DNA of 64,000 bases from Dromaius novaehollandiae (GCF_036370855.1 NC_088102.1:20875001-20939000), one strand, 5' to 3'. Counted from the first letter of the stretch, positions 1 through 26,900 are shown. Notes: generated by a model not told the origin, from the sequence alone. Program-made: numbers and translations.

Positions 1-14066
<14,066 letters not shown>

Positions 14067-14882
14067 GAGAGAGATGGAGACTTGCCAAGAGGACACTGCA
14101 TGAAGTAACAGGCATGAAACGCCCAGGATTGCAATGTGACATTCTGCTGTGCCCTGCATGCTTGAGAAATGGTGCTGATCCAAGACACAGAGTGATCTGT
14201 CTCTGCAAGACAGTGTCTAGAGTCTATCAGAAGGATGGACTGTAACAAATATGCTGAGGCCATTAGATTTGCTTCAGCACTGGATAATCCTTGTTTGTAT
14301 TTCACCCACTGCCAGATGTTGAAAAAGAAATACGTGGATAAAAGGAAAAAGTGAGTGGTTAATCAATGTACAGTTTTCACAGTAAGATCCTGGATTTTTA
14401 ATCAAGAGATGTTATTTCTGACCTAGTGCTGTACATTGTCTATTTTCAGCATGAATGTTTTTCCTTTAAGTTTTGGGGTCTGAATATCATTGAAAAAAAG
14501 AGTATTCCATATTTTATTACTGAAAGAAAACGTATATTAACTCTGAAGAATATAATATTTTAATAAATGGTTAAATATTAAAATGGAAAATGATATTTCT
14601 GTGACTGGTCAAAAAAGGAAAAATCATCTGGCAAAGCAAAAAAAAAAAAAAAAAAAAGACAGAGCTGATTCCTTAGGACTTAAGTTTTTCTGTATTTAGA
14701 GGCCTGGGTCACAATCATGTCTGGTGAAAGCTGTTGGATATGCATGATCTTCATGGCTAATTTAGTGTTTTTGTTGCACTTAAACATTAAATTAGTTCTG
14801 TGAGTAAAAATAGATTTGCTCACTTTGCGAGTGCCTTGCCCACAACCTAAAAGTCTAACTCCAGTTTTTGCCTTTGAATAAA
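14067..14882 (+). other. EML5: EML5 proximal 3'UTR with two poly(A) signals
   Basis: This sequence follows the EML5 stop codon directly with no splice evidence. AATAAA hexamers occur at 14562-14567 and 14877-14882, the first two after the stop, and either could end a short mRNA form. A 20-base A run at 14638-14657 lies between them and could misprime oligo-dT libraries. A longer 3'UTR ending near 23.0 kb is considered separately. Confidence 0.55.
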
Positions 14883-16150
14883 TGTATTCTCGTGGAAGAA
14901 AGATTTTTGCTGTGTTGCTTGAGTGGGCTGCTAGCCTCTATGGTGAAAATGTGAACGAGGGTGAGGATTTTAGTCTTCATGACTGATAAAGCTTGGGGTG
15001 TCACCAGTTGCAAAAATAGAATTTCATAGCAATATGAATTGAATTTATTTTCTCAGCATCATAGGGGGGATTCAGAGAGAATATAAACTTTCCAAACATT
15101 TTATTTTGTATGTTCAGACTTTTTAAAAGAATTGGGACTAGCTGGGTGAGATCTTTACTTAGATTTCTCTCCTGATTGTAAAAACATCCAATCATATGCT
15201 TCTTTAAATGGACCTACTGTCACCTCTAGCATAAGTGCATTTATTCTGTACTGCAACATAACAGAGACTGTAGGATGAAAAAATATTACAGTGATGATAA
15301 AAACCTGTACCAAGTTACGTTTTGGGTACAAGTGAGGAAGATTACATCAGCTGTCTAAATCATGTTGTCGTGATGCATTGCAGACTAAACCTGTTTTTTA
15401 ATCAGTGCAGTTATTTTTCATGCAACATAGAAGGAAACAGAAGTAATAATTTATCTCTGCAGTTATCATCACTACTCTTGTAATGGCAGTTTGCTGTGAA
15501 CATAAAGCAGTTCTTGTCTATGTAAGTCAGTGTTGCTTTAAGGGTGGCATTTGTTTAGGTCAGTCAGCAGGCTTGATATTATTCACCTCTTGCATTCTCT
15601 TATGCCAGATAAAAGTAAAAATGAAATAAGCCTCCTCTCTTCTTGTAAGCATCTTGCATGGATGGTGGTGATAGAGGGAATGGGAGGGCTTGTATATATG
15701 AGGAAAAAGAAAATGAGCCAGACTTCTGTGCTCTCCTGTGTCCAAAACTCTTGTTATGCACTATACAAAGCTAGTTACCCAACAGTTTTAGAGAATATAT
15801 TTTATATATCAAACTATAACAGATACTTATTTTAAAGAAGAAGAACTAAACTATTATCAGGTTTCTCGGCATGATGATTCTTAGCAAAGTCTTGCCAGTC
15901 ATGCAGCTGCTATTCTACAGGCACAAAAAAAATTGGTGGATTTGGTCATGACCGTACAGGGAGATTTATCAGTAGCATTTTTGACTTTAGGGGAACTGCA
16001 GCTGAGAATTGAGATTAGACTTGGTCCGTTTCATAACCTTGTTGCCTGATGATGTTATGTGAAAATTAGTAATTGGTATTTAAATGTTACCTATGCCAGA
16101 GAAATCAATTGTTCTATCTCTTGTTAGATGCATCTAAGCAGGAGCTCTTG
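14883..16150. other. No gene seen (EML5 distal 3'UTR or intergenic)
   Basis: AT-rich sequence with scattered short open frames. I see no splice-supported exon, RNA gene or repeat copy here. Whether it is transcribed as extended EML5 3'UTR cannot be told from sequence. Confidence 0.5.
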
Positions 16151-16152
16151 AC

Positions 16153-18322
16153 TTGAAGATTTGTCCTGCCTCTAATTTAAGGTTGCCTTTCATCAGTTGG
16201 AGTTGGATGGCTGTTAACAGCTCCCTCATAGCCTGTCCTCCACAGACTGCCAGATCAAAGTTCCTTTTCTGCCTCTTCGAGTTTTCCCCTCAAAATCCTA
16301 GGCTCAGTATCTCCCAACACATGATTTTTGTAGGCCTTCATCCAGTGAAGGAAGTATGGGCCATCAGGAGGTTTGTTCCTCTGATCCCCGTATTTCCCCA
16401 CTGTATCATCACTCTAGTCATCTCTTCCCTCCTGCCCCTTGCCGCAGTCATTAATACTGTTGCTCTAGCTGTGCCTCTCCTCTGATAATTTGCCCAGTGG
16501 TGCTTTCGCCCTGAGGAATCTCAGCTGCCGCGTCGGAGGTGGAGTGCGAGTGAGAAGTCGAGGGGCGACCTGCGGCAGGGCTGCGTGCGGCAGAGCAGGG
16601 CTGCTAGCTGTGGTTCGCAGTGCTGAGCCTCCAGCTCCTCCTCCTGCTTCATCCTCTTCCAAACCTCACTGGAACTGTAAAGGGCTGGGTGGGAGCTGGA
16701 AGCTCAAGAGCTATTTAAAAACAAAGCTACCAGCCTCATTCCTCCTATTGCAGCCAATTTGGCAGCTAGTATTTTCCCTGATGGCCCCGCCAGTGGTTTG
16801 TCGGGTGGATTGTGGTCAGCCAGCTGGAAGTGGCCATGAGTGGTGAGGAGAGCAGCGGCACAGGCCGAGTTGCAGCTTTCTTGCTGAAGGCTGTTTGGGA
16901 CGCAGTTTGTGTGACAAGATGCCAGATACAGCTGGCTGTAACCACAGTTAAAGGTGGCAGCTTTGCTGTCTTTTTGGTCAGATTTGCCCCCGATGGTGCT
17001 TGCTGTTGTGCCTCCTTTGCTGTTTACATTAAGTGCTGTTGTAGTTACTTGCTAATCATTGCCAGCCAGAGTGGCGAGTGGTTAGAGCAGGTGTATACCA
17101 GAGCAGAGCGTCCATTTTGGGGGACACTGGGACATTGCGATTGCTTGTTCAGAAAAAAAGGCAGAGGACGACATGCACCAGTATATCAGGAAAGAAGCTA
17201 GAACGGGAAGGGATTGGTGATAGACTTTCCTGTGGGAGCATCAGAGAGACGTAGCGTGGGCCGAAAGGCTTTATCTGAAACCAGAGATTTTGCAGCCCTA
17301 AAGAAAGGGAGGCAAAAGTTCTGTGTAAGATTCACCTGCTCTTTCTGGATGATTTGGTTTTCTGGCTTAATTATTTTTCTAACTCTCTTTTCTAGTTGTC
17401 AGCAAACACAAATCTGTGAGATCTTTAAAGTCAGCAATATCTTTTTTGTAATAACAGAAATAAACTAGATTAAAGCAAAATGCCATTTTACTTAAAAACA
17501 AGTGTGCTCTTGAAAGCTATTTAAATAACGTTAGGAAAAAAGAGATGAAGAGAAGGAAAATCCAGCTTATAAGAACATACAAAAATGAAAAATAAATATA
17601 TTTAGAATTGAAAATTAGCATAGTGCAGGAGCTGAGGAAAACAGTTTAGATTAGGATAGAGAGAACTAATTAGCCAAATGTATTGAATCATTTAGACTTG
17701 AAATCTTAAATTTCTCATTCTTAAAGAGACAAGTCATCCTATATCACTTTTTGATTTTGACAGGGAAGGCAAGGGACAATGTAAAACCAAGGATACAAGA
17801 AAGCATTTCAGAAAATTAAGGCAACTTCATCACTTCGTTTGATAGTTGAAAGCAAGCATGCAGTCAGATCAACTTCTGATATTGCTCAATATCAGGATTT
17901 CAGTTTTAACAGAATTTTCATTTCAGAACAGCTCAGAAATTTATGCAAGTCTGGTTAAAGCAGACTTGGACTCATACCATCAGAAAGCAGACACGCTGCA
18001 GACAAGTATCTCCTGGATCCAGAAGCTAGATCAGAATAAAGGACTTCAGTACCTAGGGCAGGACTTTGAGAGCATTCAGGAGTGGCTTAGTTCAATACTG
18101 CGATCCCCTTTTCTCAGCTGCTGCCTAAACTCCGTATTTGACTTTAAAGTTTGCCAAGGCAAACAGAGTCCTGCTCTTAACAAGCCCAGAAGTTCTCTCT
18201 GTGCTGCTCCAAACCTGCTGCCTGGATTCCTCCCAGCAGTGCTTACCTTGCCGCTCGCACATGGATTTCACTGTCCACCTCCGCACTGGAGGACCTTAGC
18301 AGGTTTAGTCCATACGTTGTAA
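16153..18322 (+). other. Isolated GC/CpG-rich segment with unrecognised open frames
   Basis: The composition changes sharply here. CpGs cluster at about 16505-16625, away from any assigned promoter. Plus-strand open stretches run one after another (16153-16485, 16490-16846, 16812-17201, 17214-17468, 17846-18322), the longest 158 codons. I recognise none of the translations. Several frames begin at non-ATG codons and are simply stop-free. A TATTTAAA (16712-16719), a CCAAT (16754-16758) and an AATAAA (17459-17464) are present. It could be an old LTR-type element, a lncRNA exon or chance. I do not assign a product. Confidence 0.3.
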
Positions 18323-20889
18323 CAGTGTGAGAAGCTAAGGAACTTGGTTTCAAATACTCTTCTTACAGAGGCAAGATGATGTGTTTCCCTATTTCATTAT
18401 CAGTGTCAAAGATGTGACAAGCCTTAATCTTTTCTTTTTTCTATTCATTATCGTAGAGTATAGGCAAATGTCTTTTTCTCAGTATTTTGGACAAAGTGAA
18501 TCATCCTATCTATAGTCTCCATAGAGAAAGGGAAGAAAGATTGCAAGTCGCATAATAAATTGTCACACCAGTCATGATTTTTTGTTTTAGCATCACTAGC
18601 TGCATTGCGCGTACATATTCTTCCATTCTCAGAGTTTTCTTATGCTTCCTTGCAATCTGCTCTGTTTTCCTAAAGCACTGCTGGATTTTACTTCTGGATA
18701 GATACATGAGCTTGCCAAAGCCTACTATGCATTTTTTATACCAGTCACTGTGGTATGGTCAGACCAAACCCTTTTCTTTGGTTCTCTCCAGCTTCTGATC
18801 TGGAATCAACCTTACTTTCAAACTTAAATTCCGTATATCTTATTTCAGAAAAGTGAATGGCTTTAGGTGTATAGTATGCATAAATGCCACAATTGATTTC
18901 CTTGCCAAAATCATTCATAAGTAACTAAAAATAACCTAGGAGGGGGGTTCCTGGTCTATTTGATGATGAAACAGATAACCACTCACTGACTCCTTCCCAG
19001 GTTACCTACGGAATATCAGTCATAATCTTGATCTATCATTTGTTAGCTCTATTAATTAAACGAGGAATCCAACCGAATCACTTTTTCCTATTAAAAATAA
19101 AAAGGAACACAAGTTCTTTCCCCCTTTCAATTGAAAAAGAATGTGTAAGGTCTGAGCATGGTGACAATAGGCAATTGTCATCATTTCTTGCCATTTATTA
19201 AATTAGGGAAGATGTGATGGAGGAAGCAGCACCATGGAACCAGTAAATATAAATTTAGAGAAACAAAAGGAGAAAGGAAGGAAAATGAAGGAAAGCTCAG
19301 AAATAGGCAAAGGCAGGACTGACGTGCGGGGGGGTCATACCAATTACCAATGGATAGAAAACATCCTCTTCAGCGGGAAACCAGTCAGTGGCTGGTGTTG
19401 GAGTGCAAGGATGAGTGAGGAGTACTGAGTTGTGCAAACAGAGAAAGTAATGCCCCGAGTTGGCTTCTGGATGTCAGAGGAAAAGCCACACGCAATTACC
19501 CTCCCTCTTTTTTTGGGGAAGATGCAGCTGCTCCCATACTAAACTATGGGACAACTACTTAGTGCTGAAGTACAGCAGGTAAAACAGGTTTATCACTGCT
19601 GGCATTGTTCATGTGTTGGCAGTGAAGAAAGTAATACAAATAAATATAAAAATGCTGCGGAGTACTGAGAGCTCAGGTAAAAGAGTTTAGAATGTATTTA
19701 TTTTAAAATGCTACTTATCTTTCTCATGTTAACCAAACATGGGATTATGTTAATTGGCCTCTTCTGATATTATCCATATTTCAGTTTCCTGTGCAACTGT
19801 GTTTAAATGCTTTCTTTAAACAAAAAAATACTAAACCAAAGAAATATTTTATTTTGCAAAACTCTCTGCAACCAACCTCTATCAATTACTGGCTCTTTTA
19901 TCTGTTTTCTAATGAACCTTTACTCACAAGTTCTCATTTCAGTTCCCAGACATGCACAGAATGCATTTGTTCCATTTAACACTAGGTACGCGCAGTTGAT
20001 GGACACAGAACATGTATCTGCAGAGGACAATTCAAATCATACATGGGCTGAATTTCCCTTTAGTGGTTCCTTGTCTTAGGCCTCCAAATATAGGTATAAT
20101 GTCAGGCAAGGTGAACGTAGGCCTATGAATACACATCAGTAGAAAAAAAAATCATTAAGTTCTTGATTATCCCACAAGAAATCATTACAAAGTAAGGAAA
20201 TACTGAGATAAACGTTAAATAAAAAAATCCAAACTCATTACAGTTTCCAGTTAGGCAATGAGCCTTGACTTTATCATGTAGCAACTCTTGGTAGGAAACA
20301 TACAGTTAAAATCTGTGCATGAAGATCTGTGCTGATTCTGCGCCACCTCCTGCACCCGCTGGAGGAGGGTTGAGCATCTGCACCATGAGAGGCAGCTTGT
20401 TCCTTTAGCCCTGTGTGTCTGGATTTCTCTCCCAACAGCCAAAAATAGGCGTTTCCCCAAGTTTCTAATGCTTGTTGTGGGATAACTTCAAGAACCTACA
20501 GAACCCTGCTGCCCCTTACTGGTACCGATCTTGCTCACTTTTGTCGTAGGTGTTATGTAGGACCTTATTTAAGAAAAGGTGTTTTTTACAAGAGACTCAA
20601 CAAATTATTGCCATGTTATGGCCAGTGATTTAAAGATGCATCAGAGGCATACCATAACATGGTATTCCCCATGCTTAAGTATTGCAAGGGACTGACACTG
20701 ATTGCAGCCCCCTACATCTTACCTAAGATTCAATGTCTTTTCTCCTCTTTCTGACAGTTTTAAAAGCTTATTGTACCCACTTCTTTTAAAGGAGCACACT
20801 GTTAACAGGTATTTTAAAATAGAGGATGAATACCGTTCATGTTTTACCAGTGTTCCTAACAGATTCTTTTGCAGGGGACAAATGGTGTT

Positions 20890-20914
20890 ATCTGTCTATC
20901 TATCTATCTATCTC
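20890..20914. repeat. (ATCT)n microsatellite
   Basis: About five tandem TATC/ATCT units, with the first units slightly degenerate. Confidence 0.9.
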
Positions 20915-21377
20915 AGTCGTTCTGTGTAACTGACTCTTTCATAAAGCTCGTGCCATCTTCAGCTGGTCCCTGTGGGCCTGAGGCAGTAGATGAGTGCTTC
21001 AGGAAAAAATTGCCTTGGGTTCTGAAAGAGGGCGTTACTAAGGGTATTTTAGTTTCAGTCCTCTTTAGGATTATAAGCCATTTGAGAAAAATGAATGTTT
21101 CATGTCATTTCCTCCAAAAGTTGACAATTTATTAGCTTTTGCCATTATTCTTAAGTTTTTATTTTCCTCTCACAGGAGCTATTAACCAAACTCTCCCACC
21201 CACCACCCCAAATAGGTATTTCTTCAAATGCAGTGGCAGTGAAAGGTCAGTCAGCCTTAACCACAGCTGTATGGTTACCACAGTGACTTTAAATTCTGCA
21301 ACAACAAAAATTGCCAATACAAAACACTGCAGTGCTGGAAATGAAATGTATGGTAACATATTTACTTGCAAATACTT

Positions 21378-21396
21378 GGGGGGGGGGGGGGGGGGG
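21378..21396. repeat. G19 homopolymer
   Basis: Nineteen consecutive G on the + strand, able to form a G-quadruplex and prone to sequencing length error. A C15 tract lies 157 bases downstream. Confidence 0.95.
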
Positions 21397-21553
21397 AGCT
21401 TTCCATGCCAAGCAGGTAAAAATAAGATATTTATTCTTCACAAGAAACAGAGTAGTTAAATACCTTCTTTAAGGCTATTATTTAAAACCTGAATATGTAA
21501 AATGTAATACTCAATTACAGAACTGTAAATGGTACTTCTGTAACTTTGTGATT

Positions 21554-21568
21554 CCCCCCCCCCCCCCC
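21554..21568. repeat. C15 homopolymer
   Basis: Fifteen consecutive C on the + strand. It is complementary to the nearby G19 tract at 21378, so the two could pair in a + strand transcript. Confidence 0.95.
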
Positions 21569-22079
21569 AAACACTAGTCATAGCCAGGACATGCTCTATA
21601 TTGTATTTTTGGGGAATTTAGTAAACACATTTTCTAAAGAAACTCCAAGCATGAACATTGGCACAAACTGCATGAAAAAGTTGGTTTTCTGTACTTCTGT
21701 AAAACGTTGGTGCTGTCAGGTATTATCTTCCATGTTTCTCATCTATATTTCCTTTACTTGCTACTACTTATCATTGTGTGGATTTTTTTTAGGCTTGATG
21801 TAGCTATTTAATTTTTTTTTTAAAGCAGCATGTGGTAATTATGAGCTTTGTTTATGCTTTTTAGTTCATTTATGGGTATACAGCACACTACACTAATGGA
21901 AAAGCTGCGTTATTAATTTGTGAAGAAAATTAATGTTTTTTTAATGTAAAAAATTCACATAAGGTTACACTCAAGGCCACACTGATGCTTTAAAATAGTG
22001 TAACAATCTAAATAACATGCGTTAGAACCATTCCCTTTAGGTTAAAAATACATATCTTTTTGGCTTAGCGGCTTGGTTT

Positions 22080-23013
22080 ATTCATTTGTTCTTAGCAGAG
22101 AAGAACCAGCAGCTTGCCTTACGCTAAACATGTACAGTAGGTAATAAAACATCAAAGCTGTTGAAATTCAGCGATGGAGGTAGTATTAGCTTTCTGCTAC
22201 CCTATGTATTATGAATGATTATTGTCTCATCTCACACTGAAAAGGGAAAATAGCTTCATGGTGGCAGCTATTTCTGAATGGGGCAGCTAATGAAGGCATT
22301 GGAAAATTCTATTGAAAAATAATGTATTTTACAGTCTTTCATCTCTGGAGAAACAAAACCATTTCAGCAGCACTGTTCTTTACAAAGCAAGAGCCAGTTC
22401 TCTGGGCCTCCACTCCCTGTCACGTCACTTTAGGAAAATATTTTACTGTAGTTCTTTAAGCTTAAAATCACTGATCCAGTTGTCTGTTTAGATTTGTTGC
22501 GTTTCATTACAGAGTGTGTCAGATAATCCCTCGTGCTTTAACCAAAAAAAAAAAAAACCAACAAAAAAACCCCACTAGTCTAAAGCTATGGTAATGTAGT
22601 ACTGTAATAAGGATCATGGTTTTACGTGAACTCCATTTTGGTTTCCACCATGAACATTTAATCCCTGTAAACATACAATATTGTAGTTTGTTATTAAATA
22701 CATATACATTTATATATAAATATATATATACACAACAAAAATTACATGTTCAGATTTTTGCATAAATTAAGATTTTTTTAAATTTGAATATGAACTTTGA
22801 GTATTTTATTTCACAAATAATATTTAAAAATACTTTCCTGGAGTGTTAAGTTTCAGAATTCAACTATATTCAACTATATTTGTCAAATTTAAGTTTAAAA
22901 TATGTAGCTAACATTGTTTTCTGATATCTAAATGTAAATATTTGTAAAAAGAAATTCTTTTGTATATTTTTGTGAAAATGTAGTTCCCCAAAAGATACAA
23001 AAGATTTAATAAA
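22080..23013 (+). other. EML5: Candidate distal 3'UTR end on the + strand
   Basis: Long AT-rich sequence with 3'UTR character. It has a perfect Pumilio-type element TGTAAATA at 22933-22940, a TA-rich stretch near 22700-22733, and AATAAA at 23008-23013 leading into an A run. The stop-to-here distance is about 9 kb with no competing + strand gene. In human the EML5 and ZC3H14 3' ends are very close or overlapping, as I recall it, which supports this as the distal EML5 end. An independent noncoding transcript is the alternative. Confidence 0.4.
23008..23013 (+). terminator. EML5: Poly(A) signal AATAAA, candidate distal EML5 end
   Basis: AATAAA is followed by further A residues and then a GT/T-rich stretch (GTGTATTTATGTTTCTG), which resembles a downstream element. 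It lies about 900 bases from the ZC3H14 stop on the other strand. Confidence 0.4.
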
Positions 23014-23253
23014 AAAAAAAAGTGTATTTATGTTTCTGCTCAACACTTTCCATTATTATAAAAACATTCACAATACCTGGGGGTCACCTAGTGGGATTAC
23101 TTTTTTCAGTGCAAGTCACAGGAACTTTCTCAAATGAGGTAATTACAAACAAGTATGCCCAGTAGGCATGTGTGCTGGTAAAGCAATGGATTCTTGAGAA
23201 AGAGCTTCAGAGAGGTACTTTGTTCCCGACATAAATGTAGATATCTGAAATCA

Positions 23254-23259
23254 TTTATT
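23254..23259 (-). terminator. ZC3H14: Poly(A) signal AATAAA for ZC3H14
   Basis: First canonical hexamer downstream of the ZC3H14 stop on the minus strand. The cleavage site itself cannot be seen. Confidence 0.45.
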
Positions 23260-23908
23260 TTCAGGTTTAGTTTTTAATTCAGTAGCTTTTCTCTTTTAAA
23301 TATAGTACAGTGTCATTGTTTAATTGTTCTTGCTTATGGTGCCCTTGTCCTTGTCTTCCACTGTCTGAATGACTATCAGGTATGTGAAGACTATTACATG
23401 GAACAAAACCCAAAAGACAAACCATTATCTCTCCTTTCCCTGGGAGTGGGTGAAGAGTTCAGTCAGTATTTGCTAGAACATCAGTTCAGTTGTATGCATG
23501 ATACCAAGCATCTGCCAAACAAAAAATATTTCTAGTACAATCTGAATACAGAAATAAGCTTTGTAAGAACTTCTGATGATATTTACTTCATCTAATGTTA
23601 AGCAAAGAAACATTACCCACATAGAACACAAAACATGCTTTGAAAGTTTTTAATGGAATTTGAAGTAAAACTTTTCTTACACAGACATTTTCTTCTTACA
23701 GTGTAAAAAAAATTTAAAACTGCTCAAACTTACAAACTTGGAAAATTAGAGACATTTCAAGTAGGCAATCAACTTCATTTTATGAAAACAATGTATATTA
23801 AAAGTTCAAAATGCATGAATTTTTCTAGCATCCTGTTTCCCTGGTGGTTAATCTTCCTTTCCACTACTGTCCAAACGAGGCAAACTTCAGTCCCAAGTTG
23901 TATCATAA
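23254..23908 (-). other. ZC3H14: ZC3H14 3'UTR (candidate short form)
   Basis: Starts directly after the TAA. The first AATAAA on the minus strand is at 23254-23259 (TTTATT on the + strand), giving a UTR of about 655 nt. Another AATAAA at 22805-22810 would lengthen it into the candidate EML5 3' end. Only the hexamers support the end points. Confidence 0.45.
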
Positions 23909-23915
23909 TTATTCA
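23909..23915 (-). CDS. ZC3H14: ZC3H14 exon 17 (last 7 coding bases)
   Basis: The acceptor TCTTCCCCCTAG is followed by TGAATAA. With AG from exon 16 this reads Ser-Glu-stop, the conserved TSE C-terminus. The exon continues into the 3'UTR. It is too small to be found as an open frame. Confidence 0.92.
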
Positions 23916-26900
23916 CTAGGGGGAAGAGAAAAACAATTCAGGTAAGTAATGGTCCTACCATCTCATAAACATGATTTGAGAGCTGATTAAGGCCTTTTCA
24001 GGTAGGATTAGATAGAGTGAATGGTTAAGTAATTTGAATATCTTTAAGACAGACCGATGACTGCAACTTTGGGAATCTAAATTTCAGTAGCAATTTGATT
24101 TTAGATATGTCAATTACACATCTCTATCAGTTCATTCTGAGGATACCTACCTATTAATTTCAGTTGGCATCTGTGCACTTCTGAAAAACAGACCATTTAT
24201 TGAGATGTCAAATTTGAAGCACAGATTTTAAACATAATATCCCACTCAAAATCTACAGCTCCTGCTGACCCTGCAGGATGCAGTCTTCCAAGTACCTAAG
24301 GTCAACTGAAAGATTTTCTTAATGAGATTTTACAAAGGCTTTCCTGGCACATACTTTGTGGCCATGCCAGCCAATAAGTACAAGCAAAAACATTACCAAG
24401 CTGCGTACAGCATGCAGAAATAAAAATACTGACAGAAAAACGCCATTTTCAGTGTTAAACATGGGCTTAATCTTTTAGCTTAGTTTAAGAGCAAATTCCT
24501 CTTATGGCAATCTTTTCAGAATACATTTTATCATCTTTTGTTTCATAGCACTTGAAGAAAACATACACTGTTAAACACTGACTAATTCCCATTATATTCT
24601 GGAGAGTGCCAGTTCGCTACTTATGAAATCATGGATAGGTGACAAGAGGGAGCTGTTCTGCCAGAAACTCTCCTATAAATAGAGAATTATAGGGTTTACA
24701 AACACTCAGAGAAACATCTGAATATTTTGTGAGACAGACAGCTTGGATGCAATATAAAACAAAGGTGAACTGATACTGGATTTTCAGCTTTATTCAAACA
24801 AAACCCAGACCACTGGATTTTTCCTAGGTCAGGAATCCAGTGACTTTGCCATACCCTAACTGCAGAGCACTTGTTTTTCCAGCGTTGCATCACATCATTA
24901 GTAAATGTTTATATACTAAAAACAAACAGTACAGAGTTCTCTTTAAAAGAACGCTACCCTATAATAGGCATCTTCATTCTTGTTGATCAGACAAATACCT
25001 ACTCCTGTGAGGAAAGTTACATTTGTGACTTAAGTATTTTTAAGGCCAGAGCCTCTAAACCTAATCAATAAAAATAAATAAATAAATAAATCACTTACCT
25101 GGTTTGCGCTCGAGTCCATTTCAAGGCATGGCGTGGAGGTACAGCAATAGTTGGATGGTAAAAAGTGCAGTCTGGTCTTGTACACTGAGTATTAAATCTA
25201 CAATGCTAAAAATAAAAGCATTTCAGAAAATGCTGCTCAGAGTTGGCTGTCTAAAGTCCTGAACAAGCTAACCTGGAATGTTACATACAAATCTGTATTA
25301 CTGTATGACCTGATAGGTAACTGAATCAACAGCTTCATAGTCCCACATTGCTATCAGTTCAACCCAATGAGAGAAGGAAATCCTCTTTCATAAATACTAA
25401 TTACAAATAAAATGCTCCAAAACCACCACTGAACTCACAGGTGAAGTTCCTTTGTTTTAGGGGTTTACAGAGTTTAGTTTCAATTGATGTGTGCATAAAA
25501 GTTAGGAGCATGACAGAGCATTAACTGAAAGAGAGCAAAATCAACTAGCTAGTAATATCTGGGAACGAATCCTGGGGACACAGTGCATTTCAGCATTGTC
25601 AGGGCTTGAAAAAAGCAGCAAAGAACATGCATGGACACAGAATCCAGAACAAAAGTACTCAGGTTATAAACCGTTGTATTATATAAATTATGCTGATATA
25701 CTTTAGAGCCACTGGGCAATTTAAGAAGTTCCTGGTAATCACAGCACACCAAAAGGGAAAGTCAGATTTTGAAACATATTCTTTCCACATAAGGCTACAC
25801 AATGTCATCCTCCTCTGCCCCCAGCATCATGGCTGGGCAGATGCTTGACAAGTGCTGCAGCTGTCCGCTAGTTTGAAATTCCCCAGAAGCAACTAATATT
25901 TTTTTCTCCTGGAAGACCCAGGTGAAGGGGTGACCTCCGCCGGTCACCAGCCAGCAGGCTGACGACAGAGGAAGGAAGGACCACTGAATTGTGCTGGCAA
26001 CAGCACAGAGAAAGCAGCAGTTTCCATAACAGCAATGGACTTGTGCAGAGATCTGACCCAGGGGTTATGAAGCAGGACAGGAGAGAAGAGCTGGGAAAGA
26101 GAAGCTCAAATTCAAATTCAGCTGAAACGCGGAATGTAAATATTCTTCAAAGATAAAACACTGCAGTTACATACACAGCATTTACACAGTATTGAGACGA
26201 CTGCTGGTTTTATGTAATTTCTCTTTCACTTCTCTCAGCTAAGAGAAGAGTCAAGACCACTTTGAGACAATAAATTTATAACCAAGGCCCATAGCTGATG
26301 TTGTACAGATTTCATTGTTTTTTTTTCCCTAACCATAAAGGCAACTAAATAATAGCCTGTACTACTTCCCAGATCTAGTAAGCCTAAGATCTATACAAGG
26401 CCTGTCACTCAAACTCCACTGCCACAGTCACCTATCGGTCTTTAGTCTGGAGACTGCCGCCTTAAGCTCAAAGGGCACACACAAAGGTGGATCTCACAGT
26501 AGCTGTGAATAATTGTGCATTTCGCTGCACATCCTGTCAGTCACATGAATATCTACTAGTATTACCTCAAATTTGCTTTATCATCCCTCAAATTCTCATC
26601 CTTCTTTTCAAAAAGAATAAAAAAGCAGATAAATTAGAAATTAAAGTAGTAACATTTTATCTACTCCTCTTGTTAAGATGTCACTCTTCCATCTTCCAGG
26701 AAAACAGCTAATATGGCTTCAGAGCAGTATTAGGCTTCAGGAGTATTCAAGATGGAGGTAAGCATAAGCAGGGTAGGCAAGGTCTTACTGGCACAACTAC
26801 GATATCAAAGGATTAGGTTAAGAAAAGTGCCTTCCTATCAAGTATTGACAGTAATAATCTACATACAGGACTCCTCGGTCAGTCAAGAAAAGAATTCTGT

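Larger units (their letters stand above)
18323..22079. other. No gene seen between the EML5 and ZC3H14 3' ends
   Basis: Mostly AT-rich sequence without splice-supported coding exons or recognisable transposons. It includes an ATCT microsatellite (20890-20914), a G19 tract (21378-21396) and a C15 tract (21554-21568). Extended EML5 3'UTR is possible. Confidence 0.5.
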
